The notes below the pieces were generated by a model that was not told the origin of the DNA, did no database searches, and worked only from the letters and a program-made list of their open reading frames with translations. The translations under genes were made by a program, and so were the position numbers. This document shows positions 16,969 through 25,183 of a stretch of DNA of 56,051 bases, one piece after another. The DNA is taken from NCBI GenBank assembly GCA_026988975.1, contig JALSKH010000095.1, positions 1 to 56,051 on the forward strand, in the 5' to 3' direction. Each line of letters opens with the position of its first letter. Position 1 is the stretch's first letter. The DNA is from Campylobacteraceae bacterium (GTDB lineage Bacteria; Campylobacterota; Campylobacteria; Campylobacterales; Sulfurospirillaceae).

Positions 16969-17772
16969 ATGAGAAACGAGAGCGTAGCAGGTGCTTTTTA
17001 TCCAAATAGTTGTAGCGAAATAGAAGAGTATTTCAAGCTATTTAATGCGACCTTGGATGATCAGATTGAAAATAGTGACGAGCTATATAATTTAAAACCA
17101 AGAGCCATAGTAGTTCCACATGCAGGATACATATATAGTGGGTTTACAGCAAATATAGCTTATAGAATTTTGAAAAATTCTAATCCAAAAAGAGCTATAG
17201 TGATTGGACTAAGCCATAGAGTCTATATTGATGGCATAAGTGGGACTAAAGAGGATTTTTTCCAAACACCTTGTGGTGGTATAGAGATAGATTTGGATTA
17301 TTTGGAGAAATTATCGCAAAAATTTGATATTAAAAATATAAAAGAGGCTTATGAGCAGGAGCATAGCACAGAAGTGCAAATGCCATTTGTCAAGCACTAC
17401 ATGCCTAATGCAAAAGTGATCGAGTTGGTTTATGGAGATATAAAGTATGAAATAGTTGCTAAAATCATCGAGTATGTGCTTCAAGATAGTGAAAATGTGG
17501 TCATAATAAGTACAGATTTGAGTCATTTTTATGATTTGAAAAAAGCAAATATCTTGGATAATATTTGCTTAGAGGCTATAACAAATCTAGATATACAGAG
17601 ATTTGAACAAGGTTGTGAAGCATGCGGAGCTATAGGAATAAAAGCTATGCTAGCTACAGCAAAAAAGATGAATCTAAAATCTATACTGCTTGATTATAGA
17701 ACAAGTGCAGATACTAGCAAAGATGAGGATAGAGTAGTCGGATATATGAGTGGATTATTTGTAGCCACTTAA
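16969..17772 (+). CDS. MEMO1 family protein (AmmeMemoRadiSam system B)
   Basis: 267 residues spanning the full MEMO fold. Putative metal ligands match those known in human MEMO1: His in VVPHAGYIYSG, His in GLSHRVY, and Cys in CEACGAIG near residue 220. EQEHSTEVQMPFV and ISTDLSHF are also typical, shared with class III extradiol dioxygenase-like proteins. It is cytoplasmic with no signal. It is co-transcribed with the AMMECR1 gene (1 bp gap). Element E2 begins 51 bp after its stop. Confidence 0.92.
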   Translation: MRNESVAGAFYPNSCSEIEEYFKLFNATLDDQIENSDELYNLKPRAIVVPHAGYIYSGFTANIAYRILKNSNPKRAIVIGLSHRVYIDGISGTKEDFFQTPCGGIEIDLDYLEKLSQKFDIKNIKEAYEQEHSTEVQMPFVKHYMPNAKVIELVYGDIKYEIVAKIIEYVLQDSENVVIISTDLSHFYDLKKANILDNICLEAITNLDIQRFEQGCEACGAIGIKAMLATAKKMNLKSILLDYRTSADTSKDEDRVVGYMSGLFVAT

Positions 17773-17795
17773 CCTTGGCTTAAAGTAAAATTTGA

Positions 17796-17801
17796 TAAAA
17801 T
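17796..17801 (+). promoter_or_regulatory. -10 box of the rplU operon
   Basis: TTTGATAAAATCC, upstream of element E2. If used, the rplU transcript would carry the whole element in its leader. Confidence 0.45.
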
Positions 17802-17823
17802 CCTGCTCTTAATTGAAAAATAT

Positions 17824-18095
17824 AAACTGACCTTACGCACTATAAACACACCTAGGCAGAATGAGAAAGCATCATATGCGAGGCAGTTTGCTTTTAGCGT
17901 AGCCAAAGCTACGGTAAAAGTGAACTAACGAAGCAGATGGTGCTTTCTCATTCTGTCCGTAGGATGATAAAATTTGCACTTTATTACGGCGTCAGTAAAG
18001 CTTCATCGTAGAATAACTACGATTTTGCTATACTTCCTTGTACTAAAATGCAACTTTTATCACCTAGGTGTGCTTATAGTGTGTAAGGTCAGTTT
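17824..18095. mobile_element. Composite palindromic element E2 (272 bp)
   Basis: Outer stem 17824-17856 pairs with 18063-18095 at 31 of 33 positions (AAACTGACCTTAC... / ...GTAAGGTCAGTTT). Arm A has a perfect 15-bp stem (CAGAATGAGAAAGCA, 17857-17871 with 17941-17955), an inner stem, and a CGTAGC-CAAA-GCTACG tip. Arm B (17966-18061) has an ATCGTAG-AATAA-CTACGAT tip. The centre box is TCCGTAGGA at offset 132. Arm A on the minus strand reads CTTCGTTA...TGCCTCGCATATG, the family motif. It lies 25 bp before the rplU start. It also fills the 348-bp gap before rplU, which holds nothing else except the promoter. Confidence 0.85.
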
Positions 18096-18120
18096 CAAAT
18101 TCTCGGCAAAGGACATACTA

Positions 18121-18429
18121 ATGTATGCAATAATCAAAAATGGTGGGAAGCAGTATAAAGTTCAAGAGGGAGATTATATAAATCTCGATAGACTTGACGC
18201 TTCGCCAAAAGAGAAGATAGAGGTTACTGAAGTTCTTGCAGTAAATGCAGGAGAACTAAAAGTTGGAACTCCTTTTGTAGATGGTGCAAAAGTAGAGCTA
18301 GAAGTTGTAGCAAATGGAAAAGATAAAAAAGTTATCATTTTCAAAAAGAGAAGAAGAAAAGATTCTAAACTTAAAAGAGGTTTTAGAAGACAATATACAA
18401 AAGTGAAAGTTTTAAGCATAACTGCTTAA
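18121..18429 (+). CDS. rplU: 50S ribosomal protein L21
   Basis: 102 residues from the ATG at 18121 ([18 protein letters not shown]), with AGGA upstream. The track start at 17974 lies inside element E2 and adds 49 residues of element translation, so it is rejected. L21 binds 23S rRNA domain I. The C-terminal [22 protein letters not shown] is typical. It precedes rpmA by 22 bp, the usual pairing. Confidence 0.97.
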   Translation: MYAIIKNGGKQYKVQEGDYINLDRLDASPKEKIEVTEVLAVNAGELKVGTPFVDGAKVELEVVANGKDKKVIIFKKRRRKDSKLKRGFRRQYTKVKVLSITA

Positions 18430-18451
18430 ATTAATATAAAAGGATCATAAC

Positions 18452-18706
18452 ATGGCACATAAGAAAGGTCAAGGTAGTACCCAAAATAATAGAGATTCAG
18501 CAGGTAGAAGACTAGGTGTTAAAAAATTTGGTGGAGAGTTCGTAAGAGCTGGAAATATCATCATTCGCCAAAGAGGAACAAAAACTCACCCTGGCGATAA
18601 TGTAGGCATAGGAAATGACCATACAATATATGCTCTAGTAGATGGACATGTAGAGTTTGGCAGATATGATAAACTAAGAAAAAAAGTTTCAGTAGTTCCC
18701 GCTTAA
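18452..18706 (+). CDS. rpmA: 50S ribosomal protein L27
   Basis: 84 residues starting [20 protein letters not shown], the conserved L27 N-terminus that reaches the peptidyl-transferase centre. It starts directly at MAHKKG without the cleavable extension seen in Firmicutes. AAGGATC precedes the ATG. It is followed by two hairpins, the second a likely terminator. Confidence 0.98.
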   Translation: MAHKKGQGSTQNNRDSAGRRLGVKKFGGEFVRAGNIIIRQRGTKTHPGDNVGIGNDHTIYALVDGHVEFGRYDKLRKKVSVVPA

Positions 18707-18717
18707 GCAGATAAAAA

Positions 18718-18736
18718 AGGTGGATAAATTCCACCT
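18718..18736 (+). other. Small hairpin after rpmA
   Basis: AGGTGG-ATAAATT-CCACCT, a perfect 6-bp stem without a T tract, just before a true terminator-like hairpin. Confidence 0.5.
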
Positions 18737-18748
18737 AACTTCAAAAAT

Positions 18749-18770
18749 AAGGCACTTTAAGTGCCTTTTA
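18749..18770 (+). terminator. Rho-independent terminator between rpmA and obgE
   Basis: AAGGCACTT-T-AAGTGCCTT palindrome followed by TTA. It is likely partial, since obgE has its own -10 just downstream. Confidence 0.7.
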
Positions 18771-18783
18771 TCCAAAAATATCC

Positions 18784-18789
18784 TAAAAT
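18784..18789 (+). promoter_or_regulatory. -10 box of the obgE operon
   Basis: CCTAAAATACAG about 33 bp before the obgE ATG. Confidence 0.45.
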
Positions 18790-18821
18790 ACAGCCTGTTC
18801 TAAAAATACAAAAGGTTTTAT

Positions 18822-19925
18822 ATGTTCATTGATAATGTAGAGTTGACTCTCAGCTCAGGAAAAGGTGGTCCAGGAAGTGTCTCTTTTAGAAGAGAGAAGC
18901 ATGTTATCCTAGGTGGTCCTGACGGCGGTGATGGCGGAAGAGGTGGAGATGTATATTTTAAAGTTGATAAAAATACGCATACTCTTTCACATTTTAGGAG
19001 AAAACAACACATAAAAGCAAAAAATGGACAACCTGGCATGGGCAGAAAAATGTATGGAAAAACAGGTGAGTCTGTAGATGTTATCGTCCCTCCCGGAACT
19101 CAAGTGATAGATGCACAAAGTGGAGAGATTCTATTTGATCTTCTAGAAGATGGACAAAAAGTGTTGATTTTAAAGGGTGGAAAAGGAGGACTTGGTAATG
19201 TTCACTTCAAAAGCTCTACCAACCAAAAACCAAACTATGCACAGCCTGGACTTCCTGGAGAAACATTGGAAGTGAAACTGGAGCTGAAACTTATAGCAGA
19301 TGTCGGACTTGTAGGATTTCCAAATGTTGGTAAATCAACTCTAATATCCATAATCTCAAATGCAACACCACAAATAGCAAATTATGAATTTACAACTATT
19401 ACTCCAAAGTTAGGTGTTGTTGATGTCGGAGATTTTAGGTCGTTTGTGATGGCGGACATTCCGGGTATCATAGGTGGAGCAAGTGATGGAAAAGGGCTTG
19501 GTATCCAATTCTTAAAACACATACAAAGGACAGAATTTTTACTATACATGATAGATGTGTCAAGCTATAGAAGTATCAAAGATCAGTTTGAAACACTTAA
19601 GATTGAGCTGGAAAACTTCTCTTCAAATCTTTCGAAAAGAGAGTTTGCCATAGCTCTTACAAGATGCGATACGCTTGATGCTCAGAGTATAAACGAACAA
19701 GTTAATGAGATGTTAGAGCTAAATGAGTTAGATGAAGAAGTTGCCGTAGATAGAAATTACAACTACTATATACAAGATATATACGAAAGAGACAGAGCCA
19801 AACCATATTTTGTCATGTCTATATCCTCAGTTGCAAATATAAATATAAAACAACTCAATTATGCCCTAGCAGATATAGTTTATGAGATAAAAAAAGAGTC
19901 TATAAAAAGTAGTGCAGAGGATTAG
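18822..19925 (+). CDS. obgE: Obg-family GTPase, ribosome maturation
   Basis: 367 residues. The glycine-rich Obg fold occupies 1-158 ([16 protein letters not shown]). The G domain has the P-loop [10 protein letters not shown] near 166, the switch TTITPKLG and the G3 DIPG. The C-terminal OCT extension of some Obg proteins is absent. It associates with the 50S subunit and couples assembly to growth and stress. First gene of a tight run obgE-proB-fmt-birA-parA. Confidence 0.97.
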   Translation: MFIDNVELTLSSGKGGPGSVSFRREKHVILGGPDGGDGGRGGDVYFKVDKNTHTLSHFRRKQHIKAKNGQPGMGRKMYGKTGESVDVIVPPGTQVIDAQSGEILFDLLEDGQKVLILKGGKGGLGNVHFKSSTNQKPNYAQPGLPGETLEVKLELKLIADVGLVGFPNVGKSTLISIISNATPQIANYEFTTITPKLGVVDVGDFRSFVMADIPGIIGGASDGKGLGIQFLKHIQRTEFLLYMIDVSSYRSIKDQFETLKIELENFSSNLSKREFAIALTRCDTLDAQSINEQVNEMLELNELDEEVAVDRNYNYYIQDIYERDRAKPYFVMSISSVANINIKQLNYALADIVYEIKKESIKSSAED

Positions 19926-19927
19926 AT

Positions 19928-20704
19928 ATGGAAAAACGATGCAGAGTAGTAGTAAAAGTTGGCACACATGTGTTGAGTGAGCAAAATCGACTCTCAAAGA
20001 GTAGAATGTTAAATTTGGTGGAGTTTTTGGCAAGTTTAATGGATAGGTATGAAGTTATTTTAGTCTCTTCAGCCGCGGTTGCTGCAGGCTATCCCATGCT
20101 AAAGCTAGATAAAAACAGACTCCACAATCGTCAAGCTATAGCTGCTATCGGACAACCACAACTCATAGCCACATACAATAGAAAGTTAGAAAAATATGGC
20201 AAAGTTGCTGCCCAGCTACTTCTGACTGCAGATGATTTTGACTCAAGAAAGAGAAGTTATCATGCGAAATGTACCATAGAGACTCTTTTGAAGCATGGGA
20301 TTTTACCGATTATAAATGAAAATGATGCAACTGCAACTGAAGAGTTGGTTTTTGGAGATAATGATCAGCTCTCGGCTAGGGTAGCTCACTATTTTGATGC
20401 ACAGCTTTTGATTTTATTATCAGATATAGATGGTTATTATGATAAAGACCCAAACAAAAACAGCGATGCAGTTATGAAAAAAATCGTCCATAAAATTGAT
20501 CCAGAAGATTTAGAGGTTGCAGATGAAGTTTCATTTGTTTTTGCAACAGGCGGCATTGTGACCAAGCTAAAAGCAGCGGACTTTCTACTTAAAAGAAAAA
20601 GAGATATGTTTATAGCAAGTGGGTTTGATTTGAGCGATATAAAAAGTTATATGTTTGATGGAGTCCATAAGGGCGGAACTCTTTTTACGACGGAGCATTC
20701 CTGA
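19928..20704 (+). CDS. proB: Glutamate 5-kinase (without PUA domain)
   Basis: 258 residues: the amino-acid kinase domain only. VVKVGTHVLS at the N-terminus, PIINENDATATEE and FGDNDQLSARVA are the ATP/glutamate-binding segments. It catalyses the first step of proline synthesis. The RNA-binding-like PUA domain of the 367-residue E. coli enzyme is missing, which is usual in this class and not a truncation, since the ORF ends properly one base into fmt. Confidence 0.95.
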   Translation: MEKRCRVVVKVGTHVLSEQNRLSKSRMLNLVEFLASLMDRYEVILVSSAAVAAGYPMLKLDKNRLHNRQAIAAIGQPQLIATYNRKLEKYGKVAAQLLLTADDFDSRKRSYHAKCTIETLLKHGILPIINENDATATEELVFGDNDQLSARVAHYFDAQLLILLSDIDGYYDKDPNKNSDAVMKKIVHKIDPEDLEVADEVSFVFATGGIVTKLKAADFLLKRKRDMFIASGFDLSDIKSYMFDGVHKGGTLFTTEHS

Positions 20705-21618
20705 TGAGAGTTGTATTTATGGGGACACCTGATTATGCAACGATAATTTTAAAAGAGTTATTAAATTCGGCTATAGAAGTTCCTCTTGTAGTAACGCAAC
20801 CAGATAAACCTGTCGGGAGGAAGCAACTACTAACACCGCCCCATATAAAAAAGTGGGTTTTAGAAAATAGTGAAGATATAGAGATATACCAGCCTAAAAC
20901 GCTCAAAAATGCAGAGGCAAAAGAGAAGATAGAGTCCTATAATCCGGATTTTATAGTGGTGGCAGCATATGGTCAAATACTTCCTTTAGATATACTAAAT
21001 ATTGCAACTTGTATAAACCTGCACGCTTCACTGCTTCCGAAGTACAGGGGTGCGAGCCCAATTCAGAACTCTATACTTAAAGCAGATGAATTTACTGGAG
21101 TAACTGCAATGCTTATGGAAAAAGGGCTTGATAGTGGTGATATATTGGCTTTTAGATATATTGCTTTAAAAGATAAACTTGTGGGTGAACTGTTCGATGA
21201 GCTTTCAAACGAGGCGGCAAAGTTAACTCTCAAAGTTTTATACAATTTTGAAAAAATAAAACCGATCAAACAGATAGATGCTGATGCAACATATTGCGCG
21301 AAAATAAATAAAGATGATGGCAAATTTGACTTTAACTCCAATGCAAAACAAATATTTATAAAGTACAAAGCTTATACTCCATGGCCTGGAATTTCACTAG
21401 AAAGTGGGCTTAAGATAAAAGAGTTGGCTCTTGCTGATGCGGTGCTAGAAAATGCTCAAATAGGCATTATAACTAAAATATCAAAGAGTTCTATAACCGT
21501 TACATGTAGAGTTGGATTGCTCGAGATATTTAAAGTACAAGCCCCGTCAAAAAAGGAGATAAGAGCAGTTGATTATGTAAGAGGTAAAAGGTTTGAAATT
21601 GGTAGTAAATTGGTTTAA
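20704..21618 (+). CDS. fmt: Methionyl-tRNA formyltransferase
   Basis: 304 residues. MRVVFMGTPDYAT opens the formyltransferase domain; NLHASLLPKYRGASPIQ holds the catalytic Asn/His area, and GLDSGDIL the Asp. The C-terminal tRNA-binding domain follows from about 205. It formylates initiator Met-tRNA with 10-formyl-THF. It overlaps proB by one base and birA by 26. Confidence 0.96.
   Translation: MRVVFMGTPDYATIILKELLNSAIEVPLVVTQPDKPVGRKQLLTPPHIKKWVLENSEDIEIYQPKTLKNAEAKEKIESYNPDFIVVAAYGQILPLDILNIATCINLHASLLPKYRGASPIQNSILKADEFTGVTAMLMEKGLDSGDILAFRYIALKDKLVGELFDELSNEAAKLTLKVLYNFEKIKPIKQIDADATYCAKINKDDGKFDFNSNAKQIFIKYKAYTPWPGISLESGLKIKELALADAVLENAQIGIITKISKSSITVTCRVGLLEIFKVQAPSKKEIRAVDYVRGKRFEIGSKLV
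21498..21511. repeat. CTCTACATGTAGAG palindrome, two mismatches
   Basis: CGTTACATGTAGAG in fmt, 12 of 14, read in the alternative open frame as V-T-C-R. Confidence 0.4.
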
Positions 21619-22234
21619 AACTATCGATTCTACTCACAAATACTTAATAAACGAGATAAAAAAGGGTAACATAACTGAGCCTACTCTCATAGGAGCAGAT
21701 TTTCAAACTGATGGAGTTGGAAGTCGTGGAAACTCTTGGGAGGGAAAATATGGCAACCTTTTTTGCTCATTTTGTGTAAAAGAGAAACACTTGCCAAAAG
21801 ATTTGCAATTAGCATCAATTTCGATATATTTTTCTTGGCTATTAAAAGAGGTTTTGTGCTCTTATGGCTCGAAAATATGGATAAAATGGCCAAATGATTT
21901 TTATCTAAAAAAGAGAAAAATTGGCGGTGTAATCACAACAAAAATCGCAGACAATATAATCGGTTCAATCGGATTAAATATAGCCGAAGCTCCCCCTGAG
22001 TTCGATGTTTTAGATATACATGTAGAGTCCAAAATTATAGTAAAAGACTTTTTGAGGACACTCGAAAAAAATATTTCATGGAAGCAAGTTTTTAGCAAAT
22101 ATAAGATAGAATTTCAAAATAGTAAAGATTTTTCCTTTCATGTGGGTAATGAAATAAAATCACTTAAGGATGCCTCACTATGTGATGATGGCTCAATCAA
22201 GATAGATAAAAGAAGGGTGTATAGTTTAAGATGA
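21593..22234 (+). CDS. birA: Biotin-[acetyl-CoA-carboxylase] ligase
   Basis: 213 residues from a TTG with AGAGG 8 bp upstream. Biotinyl-AMP-binding GADFQTDGVGSRGNSW near residue 34 (the GRGRxG loop reads GVGSRG), KWPNDFYL and KKRKIGGVITT near 105. No N-terminal HTH, so it is a class I ligase that does not repress biotin genes. It attaches biotin to AccB and would work with accD in this window. It overlaps parA by 4 bp. Confidence 0.93.
   Translation: MKLVVNWFKTIDSTHKYLINEIKKGNITEPTLIGADFQTDGVGSRGNSWEGKYGNLFCSFCVKEKHLPKDLQLASISIYFSWLLKEVLCSYGSKIWIKWPNDFYLKKRKIGGVITTKIADNIIGSIGLNIAEAPPEFDVLDIHVESKIIVKDFLRTLEKNISWKQVFSKYKIEFQNSKDFSFHVGNEIKSLKDASLCDDGSIKIDKRRVYSLR
22014..22027. repeat. CTCTACATGTAGAG palindrome, two mismatches
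   Basis: ATATACATGTAGAG in birA, 12 of 14, read as I-H-V-E. Confidence 0.4.
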
Positions 22235-23016
22235 CTGAAATAATAGCGATAGCGAATCAAAAAGGTGGCGTTGGCAAAACTACCACAGCGGTAAATTTAG
22301 CAGCTTCTTTAGCAGTTGCGGAAAAAAAAGTACTTCTCATAGATATCGATCCTCAGTCAAATGCAACAACAGGTTTGGGATTTCATAGAAGCGATTATGA
22401 GTACAACATATATCATGTTCTAATCGGAAGAAAAAAACTTTCTCAAGTTATACTAGAAACTTCTCTTTCAACCTTACATTTAGCTCCTTCAAACATCGGT
22501 CTAGTTGGTGTTGAAAAAGAGTTTTATGATGCAAAAACCAAAGGAAGAGAGCTTATACTTAAAAATAAAATAGAAGAGATAAAAGACCAGTATGATTATA
22601 TCATCATAGATTCGCCGCCAGCTTTAGGACCAATTACTATAAATGCACTAAGTTCAGCAAATTCTATCATTATTCCTATACAGTGTGAATTTTTTGCACT
22701 TGAGGGATTGGCACAGCTTTTAAATACTGTTAAGTTAATCAAAAAAACCATAAATCCAAAATTGGAGATAAAAGGTTTTTTACCTACTATGTATAGCACA
22801 CAAAACAATCTTTCAAAACAGGTTTTTGCCGATCTAAAACAGCACTTTAAAAATAAGCTTTTTTTGGACAAGAAATCTTCATCTTATGTGGTAATTCCTA
22901 GAAATATAAAATTAGCAGAATCTCCAAGTTTTGGAAAACCAATTATACTTTACGATATAAAATCAGCTGGCTCTTTAGCTTATCAAAATTTAGCAAACTC
23001 TATATTGGCTAGCTAG
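22231..23016 (+). CDS. parA: Chromosome partitioning ATPase ParA (Soj)
   Basis: 261 residues. The deviant Walker A KGGVGKTTTAVN is near residue 10, LLIDIDPQSNATTGLG near 37 and IIIDSPPALG near 119. It drives chromosome segregation with ParB by ATP-dependent nucleoid binding. The stop codon TAG (23014-23016) is formed by the first three bases of element E3's outer stem, so the insertion may have altered the last residues (SILAS). Confidence 0.97.
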   Translation: MTEIIAIANQKGGVGKTTTAVNLAASLAVAEKKVLLIDIDPQSNATTGLGFHRSDYEYNIYHVLIGRKKLSQVILETSLSTLHLAPSNIGLVGVEKEFYDAKTKGRELILKNKIEEIKDQYDYIIIDSPPALGPITINALSSANSIIIPIQCEFFALEGLAQLLNTVKLIKKTINPKLEIKGFLPTMYSTQNNLSKQVFADLKQHFKNKLFLDKKSSSYVVIPRNIKLAESPSFGKPIILYDIKSAGSLAYQNLANSILAS

Positions 23017-23284
23017 TACCCCACCGCCCATAGATTGAGGGTCTCTGTGATTTAAAAAATGGTCATATCTTGTTTTTAAACACCGAAGTCGTAGTATTCT
23101 ACTTCGAGGTGCTTAAGGGCAAGAGATGGCTATTTTTTAAACCACCCGAAGGGAAAGAGTACAAAGCAGGAATTGCTGCGTTAGATTATCTTGAAGTACA
23201 ATAAGTACTCCTGCGATAATCTGTCTTGCACTTCCTGCTTTGTACTCTTTCAGAGGTCCTCAATCTATGGGTGGTGGGGTACTA
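23014..23284. mobile_element. Composite palindromic element E3 (271 bp)
   Basis: Outer stem 23014-23047 pairs with 23251-23284 at 31 of 34 positions; the outermost TAGTACCCCACC faces GGTGGGGTACTA. Arm A (about 23052-23143) has a 22-bp stem with three mismatches. Arm B has a perfect 20-bp stem (GAAAGAGTACAAAGCAGGAA, 23152-23171 with its partner near 23230-23250), then CGTTAGATTATC, an AGTAC-AATA-AGTACT tip, GATAATCT and GTCTTGCAC. The centre box is ACCCGAAGGG at offset 130. It fills exactly the parA-parB junction. Confidence 0.88.
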
Positions 23285-23286
23285 AT

Positions 23287-24141
23287 ATGTGTGCAAAAAA
23301 AGCTTTAGGTAGAGGTTTAAGTGCTATAATAGATGATGTAGAAGAGGCATATAGACAGGATATCGATGATTCAAGTGAATTGGTTAAGGAGATAGATGTA
23401 GACATAATCTCTCCAAATCCCTATCAGCCAAGAAGTTATTTCAATGAAGAAGCACTTAGCGAACTTAGTGAATCTATAAAAAAACATGGACTTTTGCAAC
23501 CCATAATCGTCATTAAAAAAGGCGATAAATTTATGCTTATAGCCGGCGAAAGAAGGCTTAGGGCTACTAAACTTGCAGGCAAAGAGACGATAAAAGCAAT
23601 AATCGCTGATATAGAGTCTAAAAACCTAAGAGAACTTGCTCTTATCGAAAATATCCAAAGAGAGGATTTAAATCCTATAGAGTTGGCTATTTCATACAAG
23701 GAGTTGATAGAAGAGTATAGCATAACACAAGAGGGGCTCTCTGAAATCATTCACAAAAGCAGAACACAAATAACAAATACAATAAGACTGCTATCTTTAA
23801 GTGAAAAAACAAAACAACTCTTATCGAATGGAAAAATTTCGCAAGGACACGCCAAAATCATAGTTGGACTTAATGAAAACGAAGAAGAGAGTATTGTAAA
23901 TACAATTTTAGGGCAAAAATTAAGCGTAAGAGATACAGAGCAACTTGTCAGAAAGATAAAATCAAGTTCTAAACCAAGAGAAATAACAAAAAAACCAGAC
24001 GAAACATTACAAAATGGACTAAAAAGTCTAAAAATTAAGCTACATGAAATGGGGTTAAAAAGCAAAATTGGAAAGAACAGTATAACTATTACTTTGGATG
24101 AACAGGTTAAAATAGATAATTTTTTTGAAAAATTGTTATAA
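23287..24141 (+). CDS. parB: Chromosome partitioning protein ParB (Spo0J)
   Basis: 284 residues from the ATG at 23287 (MCAKKALGRGLSAIIDD, the usual ParB opening). The track start at 23191 lies inside element E3 and is rejected. ParB-box NPYQPRSYFNEEALSEL near 43, CTP-binding GERRLRA near 85 and ENIQREDLNPIE near 115, then an HTH (LSEIIHKSRTQITNTIRLL). It binds parS and works with ParA. The only Shine-Dalgarno-like sequence (GGTGGGG) is part of E3's right stem, two bases before the start region. No parS was seen in the window. Confidence 0.96.
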   Translation: MCAKKALGRGLSAIIDDVEEAYRQDIDDSSELVKEIDVDIISPNPYQPRSYFNEEALSELSESIKKHGLLQPIIVIKKGDKFMLIAGERRLRATKLAGKETIKAIIADIESKNLRELALIENIQREDLNPIELAISYKELIEEYSITQEGLSEIIHKSRTQITNTIRLLSLSEKTKQLLSNGKISQGHAKIIVGLNENEEESIVNTILGQKLSVRDTEQLVRKIKSSSKPREITKKPDETLQNGLKSLKIKLHEMGLKSKIGKNSITITLDEQVKIDNFFEKLL

Positions 24142-24178
24142 TTTTCTTAATTTAATAAAATAATATATATTTTTATGA

Positions 24179-24184
24179 TAAAAT
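24179..24184 (+). promoter_or_regulatory. -10 box of the atp operon
   Basis: TATGATAAAATCT 52 bp before atpF', in an A/T tract. It drives the ATP synthase genes separately from parAB. Confidence 0.5.
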
Positions 24185-24235
24185 CTACAAGTTTTTAATT
24201 GTATTAAAATATATCGACAAAAAAGGAGTTAGAAT

Positions 24236-24658
24236 ATGTTGGATATCATACCAGCACTTCTATTGGTAACGGGCGTTGTATTTTTGGTTTTGATGATTTT
24301 GCTCAACAAAACTCTATACAAACCTCTTATAAGTTTTATGGAACACAGAGAAAAATCCATAAAAAAAGATATGGAGAATACCGGGAAAAATAGTGATGAA
24401 GTTGCTGCATTTAAGCAGGAGGCTCAAGAGATTATTTTGAGAGCTAAAACAGAGGCAAATAAAATAAAAGAGTCCGCTTTAGTGTTAGCTAAGGATGAAG
24501 CCATGAAGAGATATGAAGCTAAAAAAAGTGAGCTAGAGGAGCAGTACTCTCAATTTCTACAGAAATTAGATGCTCAAAGAGTTGAACTCAAAGAGACACT
24601 AAGGAAAGAGTTGCCGCTCTTTCGCAGTAGTGTTAAAACAAAACTTGATCAAATTTAG
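24236..24658 (+). CDS. atpF': ATP synthase F0 subunit b'
   Basis: 140 residues: N-terminal membrane helix (ALLLVTGVVFLVLMILL) and a long charged coiled coil (about 35-140). It forms the peripheral stalk with AtpF. Strong AAAAGGAG lies before the ATG. First gene of the F1 operon; a and c subunits are encoded elsewhere, as known for this class. Confidence 0.9.
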   Translation: MLDIIPALLLVTGVVFLVLMILLNKTLYKPLISFMEHREKSIKKDMENTGKNSDEVAAFKQEAQEIILRAKTEANKIKESALVLAKDEAMKRYEAKKSELEEQYSQFLQKLDAQRVELKETLRKELPLFRSSVKTKLDQI

Positions 24659-24667
24659 GGGAGAGAT

Positions 24668-25183
24668 ATGAAAAAAATTATTTATTTATTGTTGTTGATT
24701 CTTCCAGTAACTATTTTTGCATCTGGTGGAGAGAGCGAAACGACTGATATAATACCGAGAACAATCAACTTTTTGATATTTGCGGCTATATTGTACTATT
24801 TAGCGGCAAATCCTATAAAAGATTTTTTTAAGGGCAGAAGATCTTCGATAGCCGAAAGATTAAATTCTATTCAGGAAAAGTTAAAAGCTTCGACTATCGA
24901 GAAAAACGAAGCAAAAGAGCTTATAGAGAAAGCAAAAAACGAAGCTAAAAGTATCATGGAAGTAAGTAAAAATGAGACAGAGATACAAAAAGCTAAAATT
25001 TTAGAAAATCTAAAATTGGATTTAGAGAATCTACAACACGGTTTTGATGATCAAGTCTCTATCGAAGAGAGAAAAATGACTAGAACCGTAATATCTGAGA
25101 TACTAGATGAGGTTTTTGTGAAAGAGTCACTTGATTTGAAAAAAGACGAGCTTTTAGATATCGTCATGAAAAAGGTTGCGTAA
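24668..25183 (+). CDS. atpF: ATP synthase F0 subunit b
   Basis: 171 residues. A signal-like segment (LLLLILPVTIFASG) comes before the true membrane helix (TINFLIFAAILYYLA), which is unusual compared with E. coli but typical in epsilonproteobacteria. The rest is coiled coil (KLKASTIEKNEAKEL...). Overlaps atpH by one base. Confidence 0.92.
   Translation: MKKIIYLLLLILPVTIFASGGESETTDIIPRTINFLIFAAILYYLAANPIKDFFKGRRSSIAERLNSIQEKLKASTIEKNEAKELIEKAKNEAKSIMEVSKNETEIQKAKILENLKLDLENLQHGFDDQVSIEERKMTRTVISEILDEVFVKESLDLKKDELLDIVMKKVA

Noticed and set aside
17974-18120. N-terminal extension of rplU in the ORF track (49 extra residues).
   Set aside because: The extension is translation of element E2 and the leader; the normal L21 start [12 protein letters not shown] has its own ribosome-binding site at 18121.
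19928-20704. proB as a truncated gene because the PUA domain is missing.
   Set aside because: The kinase domain is complete and the stop overlaps fmt in the usual operon layout; short ProB is normal in this class.
23191-23286. N-terminal extension of parB in the ORF track (32 extra residues).
   Set aside because: It lies in element E3; ParB normally starts close to the KKALGRGLSA motif, which is at ATG 23287.
22231-24141. parS site near parAB.
   Set aside because: I looked for a GTTTCACGTGAAAC-like palindrome by eye in the par region and saw none; the CTCTACATGTAGAG palindrome is too widely spread to be a parS by itself.
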